Positions 21,110 through 32,151 of a DNA stretch of 64,000 bases are shown in pieces. This DNA is from Spiroplasma endosymbiont of Amphimallon solstitiale. Lineage in GTDB: Bacteria; Bacillota_I; Bacilli_A; Mycoplasmatales; VBWQ01. The DNA lies in assembly GCF_964030965.1 (NCBI RefSeq), contig NZ_OZ034999.1, positions 992,001 through 1,056,000 on the forward strand, given 5' to 3'. How positions within the stretch are numbered: the first letter of the stretch is position 1; the number at the start of each line of letters is the position of its first letter. Under the pieces are notes generated by a model. The model was not told the origin of the DNA, searched no databases, and saw only the letters and a program-made list of their open reading frames with translations. A program made the position numbers and the translations under genes.

Positions 21110-21619
21110 TTATTTCTTAGTGACTTCAGCAATTAATTGACCAACCGTTACTTGTTCATCATCTTTTACTACTTGCTTTACAACATAACCTTCCATTGTT
21201 TCATTAGTGAAAACAATTGGTGTTGTTACTTTTTTACCTTTATTCTTAACCTCTTGTAAATTAGCAACTACCATTACTTCTGATTTTTTAATTGGTTTAC
21301 CTTGTTCAACTTTAATATCAAAGCCCTTACCAGCTAATTCAACAGTATCAATACCAATATGAACTAAACATTCAATACCTGTATTTACATCTTTAATACC
21401 ATAAGCATGTCCTTTATTAAATACTGTTGCTAATTTTCCATCAAATGGTGATACAAATTCAACTCCATCTTTACCTTTATATTCAGGAATAATAGCAAAA
21501 CCAGTCCCTAACATTTCCTGAGCAAATACTGGATCTTCAACTTTACTAAGGTTAATAACTTTACCAGTAACTGGTGCATAAATTAATAAAGGTAATTGAT
21601 TTTTTTTCTTGAAAAACAT
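21110..21619 (-). CDS. crr: PTS glucose-type EIIA component
   Basis: 169 residues. Receives phosphate from HPr and passes it to EIIB of glucose-type permeases. The whole domain is present: LLIYAPVTGKVINLSKVEDP at the start, GFAIIPEYKGKDG, then NKGHAYGI (supporting His) and ECLVHIGIDTVEL (phospho-His). It ends VGQLIAEVTKK. The start ATG at 21619 follows GAGGAGAATCGAC. It lies downstream of ptsI on the same strand. An IS30 copy now separates the two, so crr may rely on readthrough or on a promoter inside or near the IS. Confidence 0.95.
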   Translation of the reverse strand: MFFKKKNQLPLLIYAPVTGKVINLSKVEDPVFAQEMLGTGFAIIPEYKGKDGVEFVSPFDGKLATVFNKGHAYGIKDVNTGIECLVHIGIDTVELAGKGFDIKVEQGKPIKKSEVMVVANLQEVKNKGKKVTTPIVFTNETMEGYVVKQVVKDDEQVTVGQLIAEVTKK

Positions 21620-21712
21620 ATGTCGATTCTCCTCAAAATTATGTAAATTAGATGTTTATAATTTTAACATTAAATAATGTAACTTTAAAAATAAATAATA
21701 TTTTTATTTTTT

Positions 21713-22773
21713 CCTGAATTGTAAAATTAAAAAGGACACTTATATAAAAATTAAATTGTGTTAATTCTATAATTAAGAAAAGAAAGGAATTAGCACAATG
21801 TATAAGTATCTGACTATTGAATCAATAATAGCAATAAAAGAATATAAAAGTTATGGATTTTCGATTCGTAAAATAGCAAAAGCCATTGATTATAGTAAAT
21901 CAACTGTACATAGAGTTTGTAGATTATTAAATCAAAACTTATTACCATTAGAAATATTGAATAAAATTCAAAAAAATAAACAAAATGCAGGTAGAAAATT
22001 AATAATTTTAACTTTAATAGAAATTAATACTATTAATCATTTGTTAATTACTAAAAATTATGCTCTTGATATAATTGCTAATTTTTTAAAGGAAAATAAA
22101 ATAAAAAGTATTTCAACAAAAACTTTATATAACATGTTTAAAACAAATCGAATGGGTTTTGATGAAAATAACTTATTGAGAAAAGGAAAAAATAAACCTC
22201 ACAAACAAAAAGAAACTAGGGGCAGAATTAATAATTGTAAGTCTATTCATGAAAGAAATTTAATCATTCCTAATATTAAAAATATAGAAGAATTTGGTCA
22301 TTTAGAGGGTGATACTATCATTGGTAAAGATCATAAAAGTTCTATTATTACTTTAGCTGATATATGATCAAAAACCACAATTCCTTTAGCAACTAAAAAT
22401 AATAAATCAGAAAATATTACAAAAAGTATAATAAAATTTATTTCAAAGTTACAAAAAGGAACAGTTAAAACTATTACTTTTGATCGTGGTAAAGAATTTA
22501 GTAAATGAAAATTAATCGAAAAAAATTGTAATGTTAAGATTTATTTTGCAGATCCTGGTAAACCTTGTCAAAGAGGTTTAAATGAAAATAATAATGGTAT
22601 TTTAAGAAGATATTTACCAAAATCTACAGATCTATCTTCATATAAACAAAAAGATTTAAATACTATAGCATTTCAAATTAATTCTACACCCAGAAAATCA
22701 CTATCTTATAAAAGACCAATAGATTTAATACAATTATTTTAAAAAACTGTCCCATTTATATTTACAATTCAGG
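21713..22773 (+). mobile_element. IS30-family element, copy 2
   Basis: Complete 1061-bp element inserted at the stop codon of ptsI, between ptsI and crr and in the opposite orientation to both. Its terminal CCTGAATTGTAA, read from the ptsI side, supplies Pro-Glu-Leu-stop. Confidence 0.93.
21798..22742 (+). CDS. IS30-family transposase
   Basis: 314 residues with the same motifs as copy 1: N-terminal helix-turn-helix, GHLEGDTIIG, TITFDRGKEFS and CQRGLNENNNGILRR. Intact; the start ATG is preceded by AGAAAGGAATTAGCACA. Confidence 0.92.
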
Positions 22774-24489
22774 TTTTGATAAAAATTTTTCTACTAATGA
22801 TTTAACTTCTTCATTGGTTTCACATTGTAATGCTTTTGATGCTAATATTTCTGTATCCTTTTTATTTAAAGTACTAATAATTTTTCTAGTTTCTAAAACA
22901 CTAGATGCAGACATTGAAAATTCATCTAGCCCTAGACCAACTAGTAGTGGAACAGCAATTTTATCACCAGCCATTTCACCACACATGGCAACAGGACGAT
23001 TATATTTATGTCCACCATCAATTGTCATCTTAATCAAACGTAAAATTGATGGATGATATGGTTGATATAAATAAGACACTTTTTCTGACATACGATCAGC
23101 GGCTAAACTATATTGAATTAAATCATTAGTTCCAATTGAAAAGAAATCCGCATATTTAGCAAATATTTCGGCATTAACTGCTGCTGCTGGAATTTCAATC
23201 ATCATTCCAACTTGAATATCATCACTAACTTTAACTTTTTCTTTAATTAATTCTTTTTTGCAAGTTTCATATAATGCTTTAGCTGCTTTAAATTCTTCAA
23301 CAGTAGCAATCATTGGAAACATAATAGCTAATTTACCAAAAGCTGAAGCACGAATTAAAGCACGTAACTGAGTTTTAAAAATATCTTTACGATCTAAACA
23401 CAAACGAATGGCACGATAACCAAGGAAAGGATTCATTTCTTTTGGTAAATCTAAATATGATAATTCTTTATCACCACCAATATCTAAAGTTCTAATAACA
23501 ACTTTATGTTTAGTAGCAGACAATACTTTTTTATATTCTTCAAATTGAATATCTTCACTTGGAAAATCACTACTTTCCATATAAAGAAATTCACTTCTAA
23601 AAAGTCCTACTCCTTGTGCATCATATTCAATTGCTTTAATCATATCTTTAGGTGAACCAATATTTGCTTCTAACTTTACTTCATGATTATCACTAGTTTT
23701 AGTTAATTTACCTTTAAATACTAATAATTCTTTTTGTTCTTCAATTCATGCGTTTTGTTTAGCAACTCATTTATTTTTTTCACTACTATTTAAATCAATT
23801 TCAATTTCACCAGTATTACCATCTAATACACAAAATTGATTATTTTTTACTTTTGTAGTAACATTTTTTAACCCAAGAACTGCTGGAATACCAAGACTAC
23901 GAGCCATAATTGCTGCATGAGAAGTTCTACCACCAATATCACATAAAAATCCTTTAACAAATTTAGGATTCAATTGACTTGTTTCTGAAGGTGTTAGATC
24001 ATGACTAACAATAATTGTTTCTTCTTTAATTGCACTTAAATCAATAGTTTTAATATTTAAAATTTTACGTAAAATTCGATCACGAACATCAATAACATCA
24101 GCAGCACGTTCACGAAAATAATCATCATCCATTGCTTGCAATGTTGTAATTGCTTTATTAGCAGTACTTTCTAAAGCATTAGCAGCATTATATTTTTCTT
24201 CTTTAATTAACTTTTCAGTATCTTCAATTAATACTGGATCAGTTGTTACTAAAAAATGAGCTTCAAAAACAGCGGCTTTTTCTTCACCCAAAGTTTTTGT
24301 TGTATTTTGGATGAGTTGTTTAATTTCATCACCTGCTATTTTTAAGGCATCATGTAACTTTTTAACTTCTCCTTCTATTTCTTTTTCATTAATTTTTTTA
24401 GGATTAGTTTTGATAGTTTCATGTTTTAAGATTAATGCTTTGGCTAGAGCAATGCCATTACTAGCACCAATACCTTTCATTTTTAACAT
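22762..24489 (-). CDS. ptsI: PTS enzyme I (phosphoenolpyruvate-protein phosphotransferase)
   Basis: 575 residues. Moves phosphate from PEP to HPr, the first step of PTS sugar import. The N-terminal HPr-binding helices are followed by the swivelling domain with [13 protein letters not shown] (phospho-His) near residue 190. The TIM-barrel domain has [69 protein letters not shown] and [11 protein letters not shown] (catalytic Cys). ATG at 24489 follows AAGGAGTG; an internal ATG three codons on is less well spaced. One TGA-Trp joins the two halves. The end is ...FLSK plus PEL-stop from the IS30; without the IS it would end in Lys-stop. Function should be kept. Confidence 0.95.
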
Positions 24490-24642
24490 TATATATATTT
24501 CACTCCTTATAAAATATGTTTATTAATAGTCTACTAAATTATAATAAAAAAAATGAAATATTGTATAAAATATTTATTATAATTTAAACTTTTTATAAAT
24601 AAAAATGATTTTAATATTTTTAAATATTTTTCATATATATTA

Positions 24643-24680
24643 ATTCCTACTTTTAATGAAATTAAAAGTAGGAATCTTTT
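24643..24680 (-). terminator. Strong hairpin terminator
   Basis: 15-bp perfect stem ATTCCTACTTTTAAT / ATTAAAAGTAGGAAT with a GAA loop. It lies 22 bases beyond the stop of the minus-strand gene ending at 24697, between it and ptsI. Confidence 0.75.
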
Positions 24681-25240
24681 CACTATATTAATATAATTAG
24701 ATAGTTACGCATTGGATAAGAGAACGATCATGATTACGATTATTATTAGGAATAAGATATTCTCTATCTGAGTTATTTATATCTTGCACATCATTTTCAT
24801 CTCATTCATTAATATTATTAATATGACCATTTATTCTTCTAGTAAGAAAACCTCTTCCATCACTAGCAGCATTTCCATTTGCTTGATTTATTATATTTGG
24901 TAATTCAGATAATACTTCATCAATAATCTTTTGTTGCTCTTCTTGCTTATATATTAATTTAAAATCTGGTTTCATTTTATTTGTTAAATTATATAAATCA
25001 GAACTAGTTACACCAAGTGCTGATAATACCATTCCTAATTTTGGAAATGTTTCTTTAAATTGAATTCAAGCTTTTTTTCAATCACCTTTATTTTGTGCAA
25101 CATCTGCTGCATAAGTTTTAATAGCATTAGTAATAGCGCTAATAAAAAGAAAACTAACGATAAAGACTCCTAATTGACTTAATTTATTTTGATTTTTAAC
25201 TCAATTTTTAAATGATTGTAGCAATGTATGATCATTATTT

Positions 25241-25403
25241 CTTTAATTTTTTAGAAAAGTAATTATACATGATAAAGTGTTATTTTTAGAGAATTTTTAC
25301 ACTAAATAATGTTATTTTTAACAAATTTTTAATTAAAAATAATATTTTAAGTGTAAATTAATGAATAATTTTTGGTCATCCATACTTTTCTACATAATTA
25401 AAA
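25241..25403 (-). mobile_element. 163-bp MITE, copy I
   Basis: Perfect 8-bp duplication CATTATTT at 25233-25240 and 25404-25411. It has four or so substitutions relative to the consensus (TTTAGAAAAGTAATTATAC at its inner end), so it may be an older insertion. Confidence 0.9.
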
Positions 25404-26189
25404 CATTATTTTGAGGGCAAAAATAATTTTTTACTGGTTCAAAAATTGTATTTAATGCATTTTTAATAAAACATTCATTAACAAATCTCATTACTGTAGC
25501 ACGAACAATAGTTGAAATAATATTATTAATTGATACTATATCTTCTTTATAAGATTCTCATGTTAATGTTTCAGCAGTATAAGCAGAAGAAGCAGTAATA
25601 ACTAAATGATTTATTAATAATGTTGTTAAAAAAAAGTTAGTATTGGATAAACTATTTTTTATAATTTCTTTAATAGAATAGTCTTCATTTTTTAAATCAG
25701 TTTTTGATAATTCACTTAATTCATTTAAAAGTTCTTTTAAAAAATCATCACTGATTTCTGCACTAATTAAAGAATTAAATTTTTCAAAAGTAAATTCATC
25801 ATTAAAATCAATCTTTTTTAATTCATCTTTAATATGATTTATTACATCATGTTTTTTGATAATTGTTGATAAATTAGTACACAACTTATCTAAGTTCGAA
25901 TTAATTTTATTTAATTTTTCATATTCTTTAAGTTCTAAATGTTTTTCTAATTTTTTAATAATAATTTCAAGTGGTAAATATTCATCTAATTCTTTTTTTG
26001 TGTTAATTGATTTGAAGGTAATAAATCAATAATACTTTTTAATCCAAATGGATAGTAAGATAAAAAATAAGATGTAAGTGTATCAACACCAGCCATAGCA
26101 TAATTTTCAGGAATTTTTAATGATTCTCACATTCCTTTGCCTAATATTTCTAATTGTTCTATAAAAGTTTTACCTATTATAGACTTTTC

Positions 26190-26352
26190 TTTTAATTATG
26201 TAGAAAAGTATGGATGACCAAAAATTATTCATCAATTTACACTTAAAATATTATTTTTAATTAAAAATTTGTTAAAAGTAACATTATTTAGTGTAAAAAT
26301 TCTCTAAAAATAACACTTTATCATGTATCATTACTTTTCTACAAAATTAAAG
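26190..26352 (+). mobile_element. 163-bp MITE, copy J
   Basis: Perfect 8-bp duplication GACTTTTC at 26182-26189 and 26353-26360. Confidence 0.92.
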
Positions 26353-26756
26353 GACTTTTCTGATACTACAGCTATTGAAAAATATCTTTGTGCTACTCTA
26401 ATTGAAATACCTGTTAATAATACAATTGGAGAAGATAAATATTCAATAGTTTTTCAACAACAATTATTTGAACTTATTTCACTTTCTTTTTTAATAAATT
26501 TTGGTAAATTTTCATAAATTTCTCCTAAATCATTAAAATATATTCTTACTTTATTTTTATATTTTTGTTCATCACTATTTCAATATTGATTAATGTAATT
26601 GGTATAATAACGAATTCTTAAATTAATATTTGCAAGTTCTGCAATATTTTTTTTAGTTTTAGTAATAACTATTTCATTATTATTTTCTATTCCTACCACT
26701 AAAGATTCCATATTTTGATTTCTTATACTGGCACTATTACCATTTATTGGACACAT

Positions 26757-27345
26757 TTGTCTTTGCTTCTTTCCTTTTTAAACTTATATTAATAACACGT
26801 TTTCTCTATTATGTATAATTAAAATTTTATTGCATAAAGATTGAGAAAAGTTTCCAAAGATTTTTTAAACATATTTTAAAATTAACACAATATTTTCATT
26901 TTCTTTTTAAAGAAATATAAGTTTTATTTTGAAATTTTAATATTTGTGTTAAATGTTCTATTTATATGTTTCTATATTAATTCAATTCGCTTATATTTCT
27001 TGATTTTATTCCAATATCTCTTTTTAATAGAACTATTTAAATTAAAACTAAAAGTTCATAATATATATTTTTTATATATAAGAAATTATTGTTTTACTTA
27101 CAAAGAATAATTGAATCAACTAAATTTCATTTTTTCTATCAATATGTAAAAGAAAAACCCCATAAATAATATATTGTAATTTCATTAAATAAAAAATAAG
27201 AATATATAACTAGATTTATTTAAAAATAACAATATATTTTTCCTTTTTATAAGACATTACAAAAAAACATAAAAAAACTACTTAGTAAAAATAAAAAATA
27301 ATACTAGTAGGCTAATAACCAATAATTTTGTGTGTCCAAGTATAT
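26757..27345. other. Non-coding region at the right edge of the provirus
   Basis: About 590 bp of A/T-rich sequence without a convincing open frame, tRNA or repeat. It should contain the promoter of the minus-strand gene starting at 26756 and the host/provirus boundary. No target duplication or dif-like site could be picked out by eye. Confidence 0.4.
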
Positions 27346-27416
27346 AGGGACTTCGTCCCTCGCCACTACGTGGCTCACCCAAATTATAGTCCCAGTAGGT
27401 TCACTGGGACTATAAT
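27346..27416. promoter_or_regulatory. Three consecutive G+C-rich hairpins (possible phage origin, packaging signal or terminator)
   Basis: AGGGAC-TTC-GTCCCT (27346-27360), GCCAC-TAC-GTGGC (27362-27374) and a 14-bp stem ATTATAGTCCCAGT / ACTGGGACTATAAT with a 6-base loop (27383-27416). They are spaced 1 and 8 bases apart, and are far richer in G+C than anything nearby. They follow directly after the last provirus gene. The last hairpin could end transcription. The cluster also resembles filamentous-phage intergenic regions. Confidence 0.7.
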
Positions 27417-27421
27417 CATTT

Positions 27422-28282
27422 TTATTTATCTTTATTTTTAGGTTTATCTTTTTTCTTTAAAATATTATCCAATTTATCTAAACCAGCAGACTTAATATCA
27501 CTATAAGTCATATCAATACTACTTGCTTCTTTAAGGTATTTCTTAGGTGACAATTCACTTTTAAGTTCATGCACATAATGTAAAGCACGTGAATTATACC
27601 TTTTTAACCAGTGTCTAGGAAAAAATAAAGTCATAGCCATTGCTTCACCACTATAACTTGGAGGCATAATACCTCTTTTAATCATTTTCTTTGTTCTACG
27701 ACGTGAAAATACTACTTTATTATAATCCTCAATATTAGTATATAAATTAAGATTAAATATAACAATAAAACCCAAAAAATGCATACGTTTAACTTGAACA
27801 ACATACTCTACTTTTTCTCTTGCTTGTACTGGTATTCTATTAGGGTGTTGTTCAATCAAATACATTGTACCATTAAACATGTGACCTATTAACTTACAAA
27901 ATTGTCCTAAACTTTCTTGTTGATTTTTAAACTGTACTCCTAAATCATTAGAATTTATTTTTAATGCTAATTCATCTAAAATTATTAAATCTTGTTCCTC
28001 AAAAGCATAATTACTTGCTAACTGATTAAAAGTAAAAACATCGTTATAATTAACCAAATAAGAATAACCAGTCTTTAACTTAATAGGGAAAGGACTAACT
28101 ACTCGTTTCTTATGAGTTTGTGCTAAACAACAAGCAAGAGCAGATTTGCCAGTTCTTGGAGGTGCTGAAATAATATAACTACCAACTCGTTTTAAAATTT
28201 TAACATTACGAATAGTTATACAAATTGGATAAATAATCATAATTAAACCTACAACTAATAATACATAACCATATCAAGGCAT
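27422..28282 (-). CDS. Plectrovirus Zot-like assembly ATPase
   Basis: 286 residues from ATG at 28282, overlapping the previous stop in TAATG. The N-terminal membrane helix (YGYVLLVVGLIMIIYPICI) is followed by YIISAPPRTGKSALA, a P-loop (Walker A) near residue 45, and by DLIILDELAL, a Walker B. Filamentous and plectro-phages carry one such pI/Zot-type ATPase that drives extrusion of virions through the host membrane. The lysine-rich C-terminus (LKKKDKPKNKDK) lies in the cytoplasm. Last gene of the provirus transcription unit; intact. Confidence 0.8.
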
Positions 28283-28486
28283 TATTTAACCACCTTATTT
28301 TTATTTTTAAACTTATTTTTAATTCAAAAACAAAATTTTATAAAATATGAACTTAAAATAAAAGGAAAAATAAAATCAAAAAAGAAAATTAAAATTTTTG
28401 AACCAAAACTAGCATTTTCAAAAAATAACTTTAATTTGTCTACATCAAAATCAAAAAATAAAGCAGTAAATGATGATATTAAAAAA

Positions 28487-29547
28487 CCTGAATTGTAAAT
28501 ATAAATGGGACAGTTTTTTAAAATAATTGTATTAAATCTATTGGTCTTTTATAAGATAGTGATTTTCTGGGTGTAGAATTAATTTGAAATGCTATAGTAT
28601 TTAAATCTTTTTGTTTATATGAAGATAGATCTGTAGATTTTGGTAAATATCTTCTTAAAATACCATTATTATTTTCATTTAAACCTCTTTGACAAGGTTT
28701 ACCAGGATCTGCAAAATAAATCTTAACATTACAATTTTTTTCGATTAATTTTCATTTACTAAATTCTTTACCACGATCAAAAGTAATAGTTTTAACTGTT
28801 CCTTTTTGTAACTTTGAAATAAATTTTATTATACTTTTTGTAATATTTTCTGATTTATTATTTTTAGTTGCTAAAGGAATTGTGGTTTTTGATCATATAT
28901 CAGCTAAAGTAATAATAGAACTTTTATGATCTTTACCAATGATAGTATCACCCTCTAAATGACCAAATTCTTCTATATTTTTAATATTAGGAATGATTAA
29001 ATTTCTTTCATGAATAGACTTACAATTATTAATTCTGCCCCTAGTTTCTTTTTGTTTGTGAGGTTTATTTTTTCCTTTTCTCAATAAGTTATTTTCATCA
29101 AAACCCATTCGATTTGTTTTAAACATGTTATATAAAGTTTTTGTTGAAATACTTTTTATTTTATTTTCCTTTAAAAAATTAGCAATTATATCAAGAGCAT
29201 AATTTTTAGTAATTAACAAATGATTAATAGTATTAATTTCTATTAAAGTTAAAATTATTAATTTTCTACCTGCATTTTGTTTATTTTTTTGAATTTTATT
29301 CAATATTTCTAATGGTAATAAGTTTTGATTTAATAATCTACAAACTCTATGTACAGTTGATTTACTATAATCAATGGCTTTTGCTATTTTACGAATCGAA
29401 AATCCATAACTTTTATATTCTTTTATTGCTATTATTGATTCAATAGTCAGATACTTATACATTGTGCTAATTCCTTTCTTTTCTTAATTATAGAATTAAC
29501 ACAATTTAATTTTTATATAAGTGTCCTTTTTAATTTTACAATTCAGG
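28487..29547 (-). mobile_element. IS30-family element, copy 3
   Basis: Complete 1061 bp with both ends (CCTGAATTG ... CAATTCAGG), inserted in a short plectrovirus gene. Confidence 0.93.
28518..29462 (-). CDS. IS30-family transposase
   Basis: 314 residues, identical in length and motifs to the other intact copies (HTH RKIAKAIDYSKSTVHR; GHLEGDTIIG; TFDRGKEFS; RGLNENNNG). Confidence 0.92.
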
Positions 29548-29606
29548 AAACAAAAAACAACTCCACTACAAATTTCAAATAAATCTTTCTTTTTCATAAT
29601 AAACTC

Positions 29607-30665
29607 CTAACCTATAATTAAACTAATTGCTCTAACAAATAATCATAAAGGTATAATATTTTCTATTCCACTAACAATATCAAAGTTTAAAGCAGTACTA
29701 ATCGTATCTGAAAAAATATGTCGTAATAAACTATCTGTTGTAAAAAGAAATTGTCTTAATGGTTCAACTGGTAAAACTTTACCAACAACACCATAAAGTA
29801 CTCATCTAAAAGCATTACGTAAATGTCCAAAGACATCATATCAACTTGGTCTTTCATATTCAGGATTAAAAGGACTATTTGGTGGCACTGGCGTTATATT
29901 TTCACTTGAAAAAATATTGATTTGACCAAAATTCAACTGTGGTGAAAAAGTTGGTCTAGTTGATTCACCATGAACATCAAAAAATACTGTTAAATGTCTT
30001 AAATTTGGAACACGAATAGGCATGGTAACAAAATTATATAAATCTTGTTGATAAATATCATTATCCACTTTACCTTTAAAAACATATTTTGTATCACCAA
30101 CATAATCTAAAAAACTAAAAGTAAAATTAGCAGTAAAAGTTTTAAAATATTCATATTCAAAATAAAACATAAAACCTTGAATATAAAAACTTAAAGGTTT
30201 ATCAATTTCAAAATTTAACTGTGTTTGAAAATTTATAATACTTTTACCAGTATTAACAAAATTTAAATTATTAGTATTATTCTTTGCAACATAATTATGA
30301 TTAAACATAATACGTGAAAATTCATCTAATTGTTTTCTATTAAAAGTATAAACGCCAGTTCCCATATCTATCATTTGTGACGGAACACCAACTGTATCAC
30401 TATAATAATAACACGTATATAAACCCTCATTATTACCTATAAATTCACCACTTACTAATTTTAAATCCGGTTGGTCAACATCAAAATAAGCAGAATTTCA
30501 TGGTATTGTTGCTCAATCATCAAAATTATGATACTTAACATGTTTAACCATTTCTTTTGTAATATCATAATTAACGACATTAGGGTCATTTGAAACAATT
30601 AAACTAGTTGGTGCTTGAACAGAAGTATTTACAACAAAAAACAATTTAGCAAATTTAAATCACAT
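29607..30665 (-). CDS. Plectrovirus large virion protein (probable adsorption/minor coat protein)
   Basis: 352 residues from ATG at 30665. The N-terminus MWFKFAKLFFVVNTSVQAP looks like a signal peptide. The mature part has many aromatic residues and beta-rich segments (FYIQGFMFYFEYEYFKTF, TFSFLDYVGDTKYVFKG). A Pro-rich linker (ITPVPPNSPFNPEYERPSW) precedes a C-terminal hydrophobic helix (IIPLWLFVRAISLIIG) that would anchor it in the membrane before virion release. This layout matches a pIII-like adsorption protein. In SpV1-type viruses the largest virion protein is expected here. Intact. Confidence 0.7.
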
Positions 30666-30667
30666 AA

Positions 30668-30859
30668 TTATTTACCAAACAAACATCTTAAAACTCATCA
30701 TAAACCATAAAATATAATAAATCCAATAAAAAACTGCGTTCCATAAACTACTAAATTTCATAAAATAGTAGTAAATTGGTCAACTGGACTTCCTATAAAC
30801 ATAGTTCAATAATCAACTATACATTGATGTATTTTATTGTAAATATCTCAAACACTCAT
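30668..30859 (-). CDS. Plectrovirus small membrane protein
   Basis: 63 residues (MSVWDIYNKIHQCIVDYW...). Two hydrophobic segments (FTTILWNLVVYGTQFFIGF and IIFYGLWWVL), then a basic RCLFGK end. Several Trp codons are TGA. The stop lies 2 bases before the next start. Compact spacing and membrane character fit a phage minor coat or assembly protein. Confidence 0.6.
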
Positions 30860-30868
30860 ACTTAACAC

Positions 30869-31066
30869 CTACCCAAACAATGACCTAAAAATAAATTTAA
30901 TACTACGATAAATAAAATTAAAAAATACACCTAATACCAACCAAAAAGTCAAATTAAACAAAATATAAACTTCATCAGTAATATTAGTTTGATTTAAAAA
31001 TATACTAATATCATTACTAGAAAATATAAAAATTAAATGCAATATACTATTCACAAAATCACTCAT
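30869..31066 (-). CDS. Plectrovirus small membrane protein
   Basis: 65 residues (MSDFVNSILHLIFIFSSND...). N-terminal hydrophobic segment SILHLIFIF and a stronger C-terminal one (ILFNLTFWLVLGVFFNFIY), with the basic end RSIKFIFRSLFG similar to the preceding gene's RCLFGK. The two small genes may be paralogous coat-type proteins. Intact. Confidence 0.58.
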   Translation of the reverse strand: MSDFVNSILHLIFIFSSNDISIFLNQTNITDEVYILFNLTFWLVLGVFFNFIYRSIKFIFRSLFG

Positions 31067-31190
31067 AATTAAGTACCTACAAACTTTCCTTTTTTATTTT
31101 CAACACCCTTAGCCTTATTTCTTAGAACCTGTTTAGAATCTTTTCGAAAATAATGTAAAATGATTATATATTTTAAAATAAGAGGTATAT

Positions 31191-32151
31191 ATGCATAAAA
31201 ATTATCCAAGTCATGTCACCAAAGAACAATTTGAGAACATAAAATCAATTTTAGAAAATAGCAAAAAGAAAACAAAACCAAGAAGTTTAGATTTATATGA
31301 AGTATTTTGTTTTAATTATGTAGAAAAGTATGGATGACCAAAAATTATTCATCAATTTACACTTAAAATATTATTTTTAATTAAAAATTTGTTAAAAGTA
31401 ACATTATTTAGTGTAAAAATTCTCTAAAAATAACACTTTATCATGTATCATTACTTTTCTACAAAATTAAAGGTATTTTGTGCAATTTTATATGTATTAA
31501 AAAGTGGTTGTCAATGAAGAATGCTACCAAAAAATTTTCCAAAATGACAAACTGTATATTATTATTTTCAAATTTGAAGTAAAAATAATGGTAAAGAACC
31601 TAGTGTATTGCAATTAATTTTAAAAAAAATTAGTTAAAAAAATTCGTATCAATAATAATCGCAAAGAACAAACTAGTTTTTGTATAATTGATTCGCAAAG
31701 TGTTAAAAATACAGATACTACCGAAAATAAAGGTTATGATGCTGGTAAAAAGATTTCAGGCATAAAACGTCATATTGTTGTTGATTCTCAAGGTTTACCA
31801 CATGCAATTTACATAACCACAGCAGAAAAAACAGATCGTAATAGCGCTATAATAATGATTGAAAATGAAAAAGAAAATCTTTCTGCAGTTCAAAAAATAA
31901 TAGTAGATGCTGGTTATACTGGTGAAAAATTTGCTTCTGAAATCAAAACAATCATAAATGCAAATGTTGAAGTGATAAAACGTAATGAATTACATACTTT
32001 TGTAGTATTACCAAAAAGATGAATTGTAGAACGAAGCTTTGCTTGATTAGAAAAATACAGAAGATTATGAAAAAATTGTGAAAGAAAACTAAATACTAGT
32101 TTACAAATGGTTGTTCTTTCATTTATTTCAGTTTTATTAAAAAGATTCTAA
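31191..32151 (+). pseudogene. IS5-family transposase, split by MITE K
   Basis: The first frame starts MHKNYPSHVTKEQFENIK, with GCQWRMLPKNFPKW further on, a motif typical of IS5/IS427-group N-termini. The catalytic frame has FCIIDSQSVKNTD (first Asp), IIVDAGYTGEKF (second Asp) and RWIVERSFAWLEKYRRL (Glu in the ER...R tail motif). The two frames join by a +1 shift at an 8-A run near 31622. All three IS5 copies share this run, so it is normal for the element. MITE K after residue 40 or so disrupts this copy. Confidence 0.85.
31310..31472 (+). mobile_element. 163-bp MITE, copy K
   Basis: Perfect 8-bp duplication GTATTTTG at 31302-31309 and 31473-31480, inside IS5-like copy 1. It is therefore younger than that insertion. 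Confidence 0.92.

Larger units (their letters stand above)
24697..26756 (-). pseudogene. Unknown 572-residue protein, disrupted by two MITEs and a frameshift
   Basis: Not recognised. Starts MCPINGNSASIRNQNMESLV at 26756 with GGAAAGAAG upstream. MITE J interrupts it after about residue 136 (duplication GACTTTTC). A missing A near 26003 shifts frame after SNQLTQKK, with ELDEYLPLEIIIKKLEKHLE continuing. MITE I interrupts again after NYFCPQNN (duplication CATTATTT). It ends SLIQCVTI. Removing these lesions gives exactly 573 codons. Features: helical, with hydrophobic segments (LSSPIVLLTGISI, TNFFLTTLLINHLVITASSA, LGVFIVSFLFISAITN) that may span the membrane, and no signal peptide. Confidence 0.65.
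28282..29597 (-). pseudogene. Plectrovirus small membrane protein split by IS30
   Basis: The start ATG at 29597 begins MKKKDLFEICSGVVFC. IS30 copy 3 interrupts after about 17 codons. The rest continues LISSFTALFFDFDVDKLKLF, then a long hydrophobic stretch (KILIFFFDFIFPFILSSYFI) and a basic tail KNKFKNKNKVVK, ending at the TAATG that starts the Zot-like gene. Uninterrupted it would be about 86 residues. Probably a virion or assembly membrane protein; the exact role is not recognisable. Confidence 0.65.

Noticed and set aside
22814-23056. 80-codon plus-strand ORF within ptsI
   Set aside because: Shadow of the PEP-binding domain, which carries the conserved Cys motif on the other strand.
31191-31640. 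Reading the IS5 first frame as a separate functional gene
   Set aside because: It lacks the catalytic residues. The second frame continues without a start codon of its own, so the pair is one shifted transposase gene.
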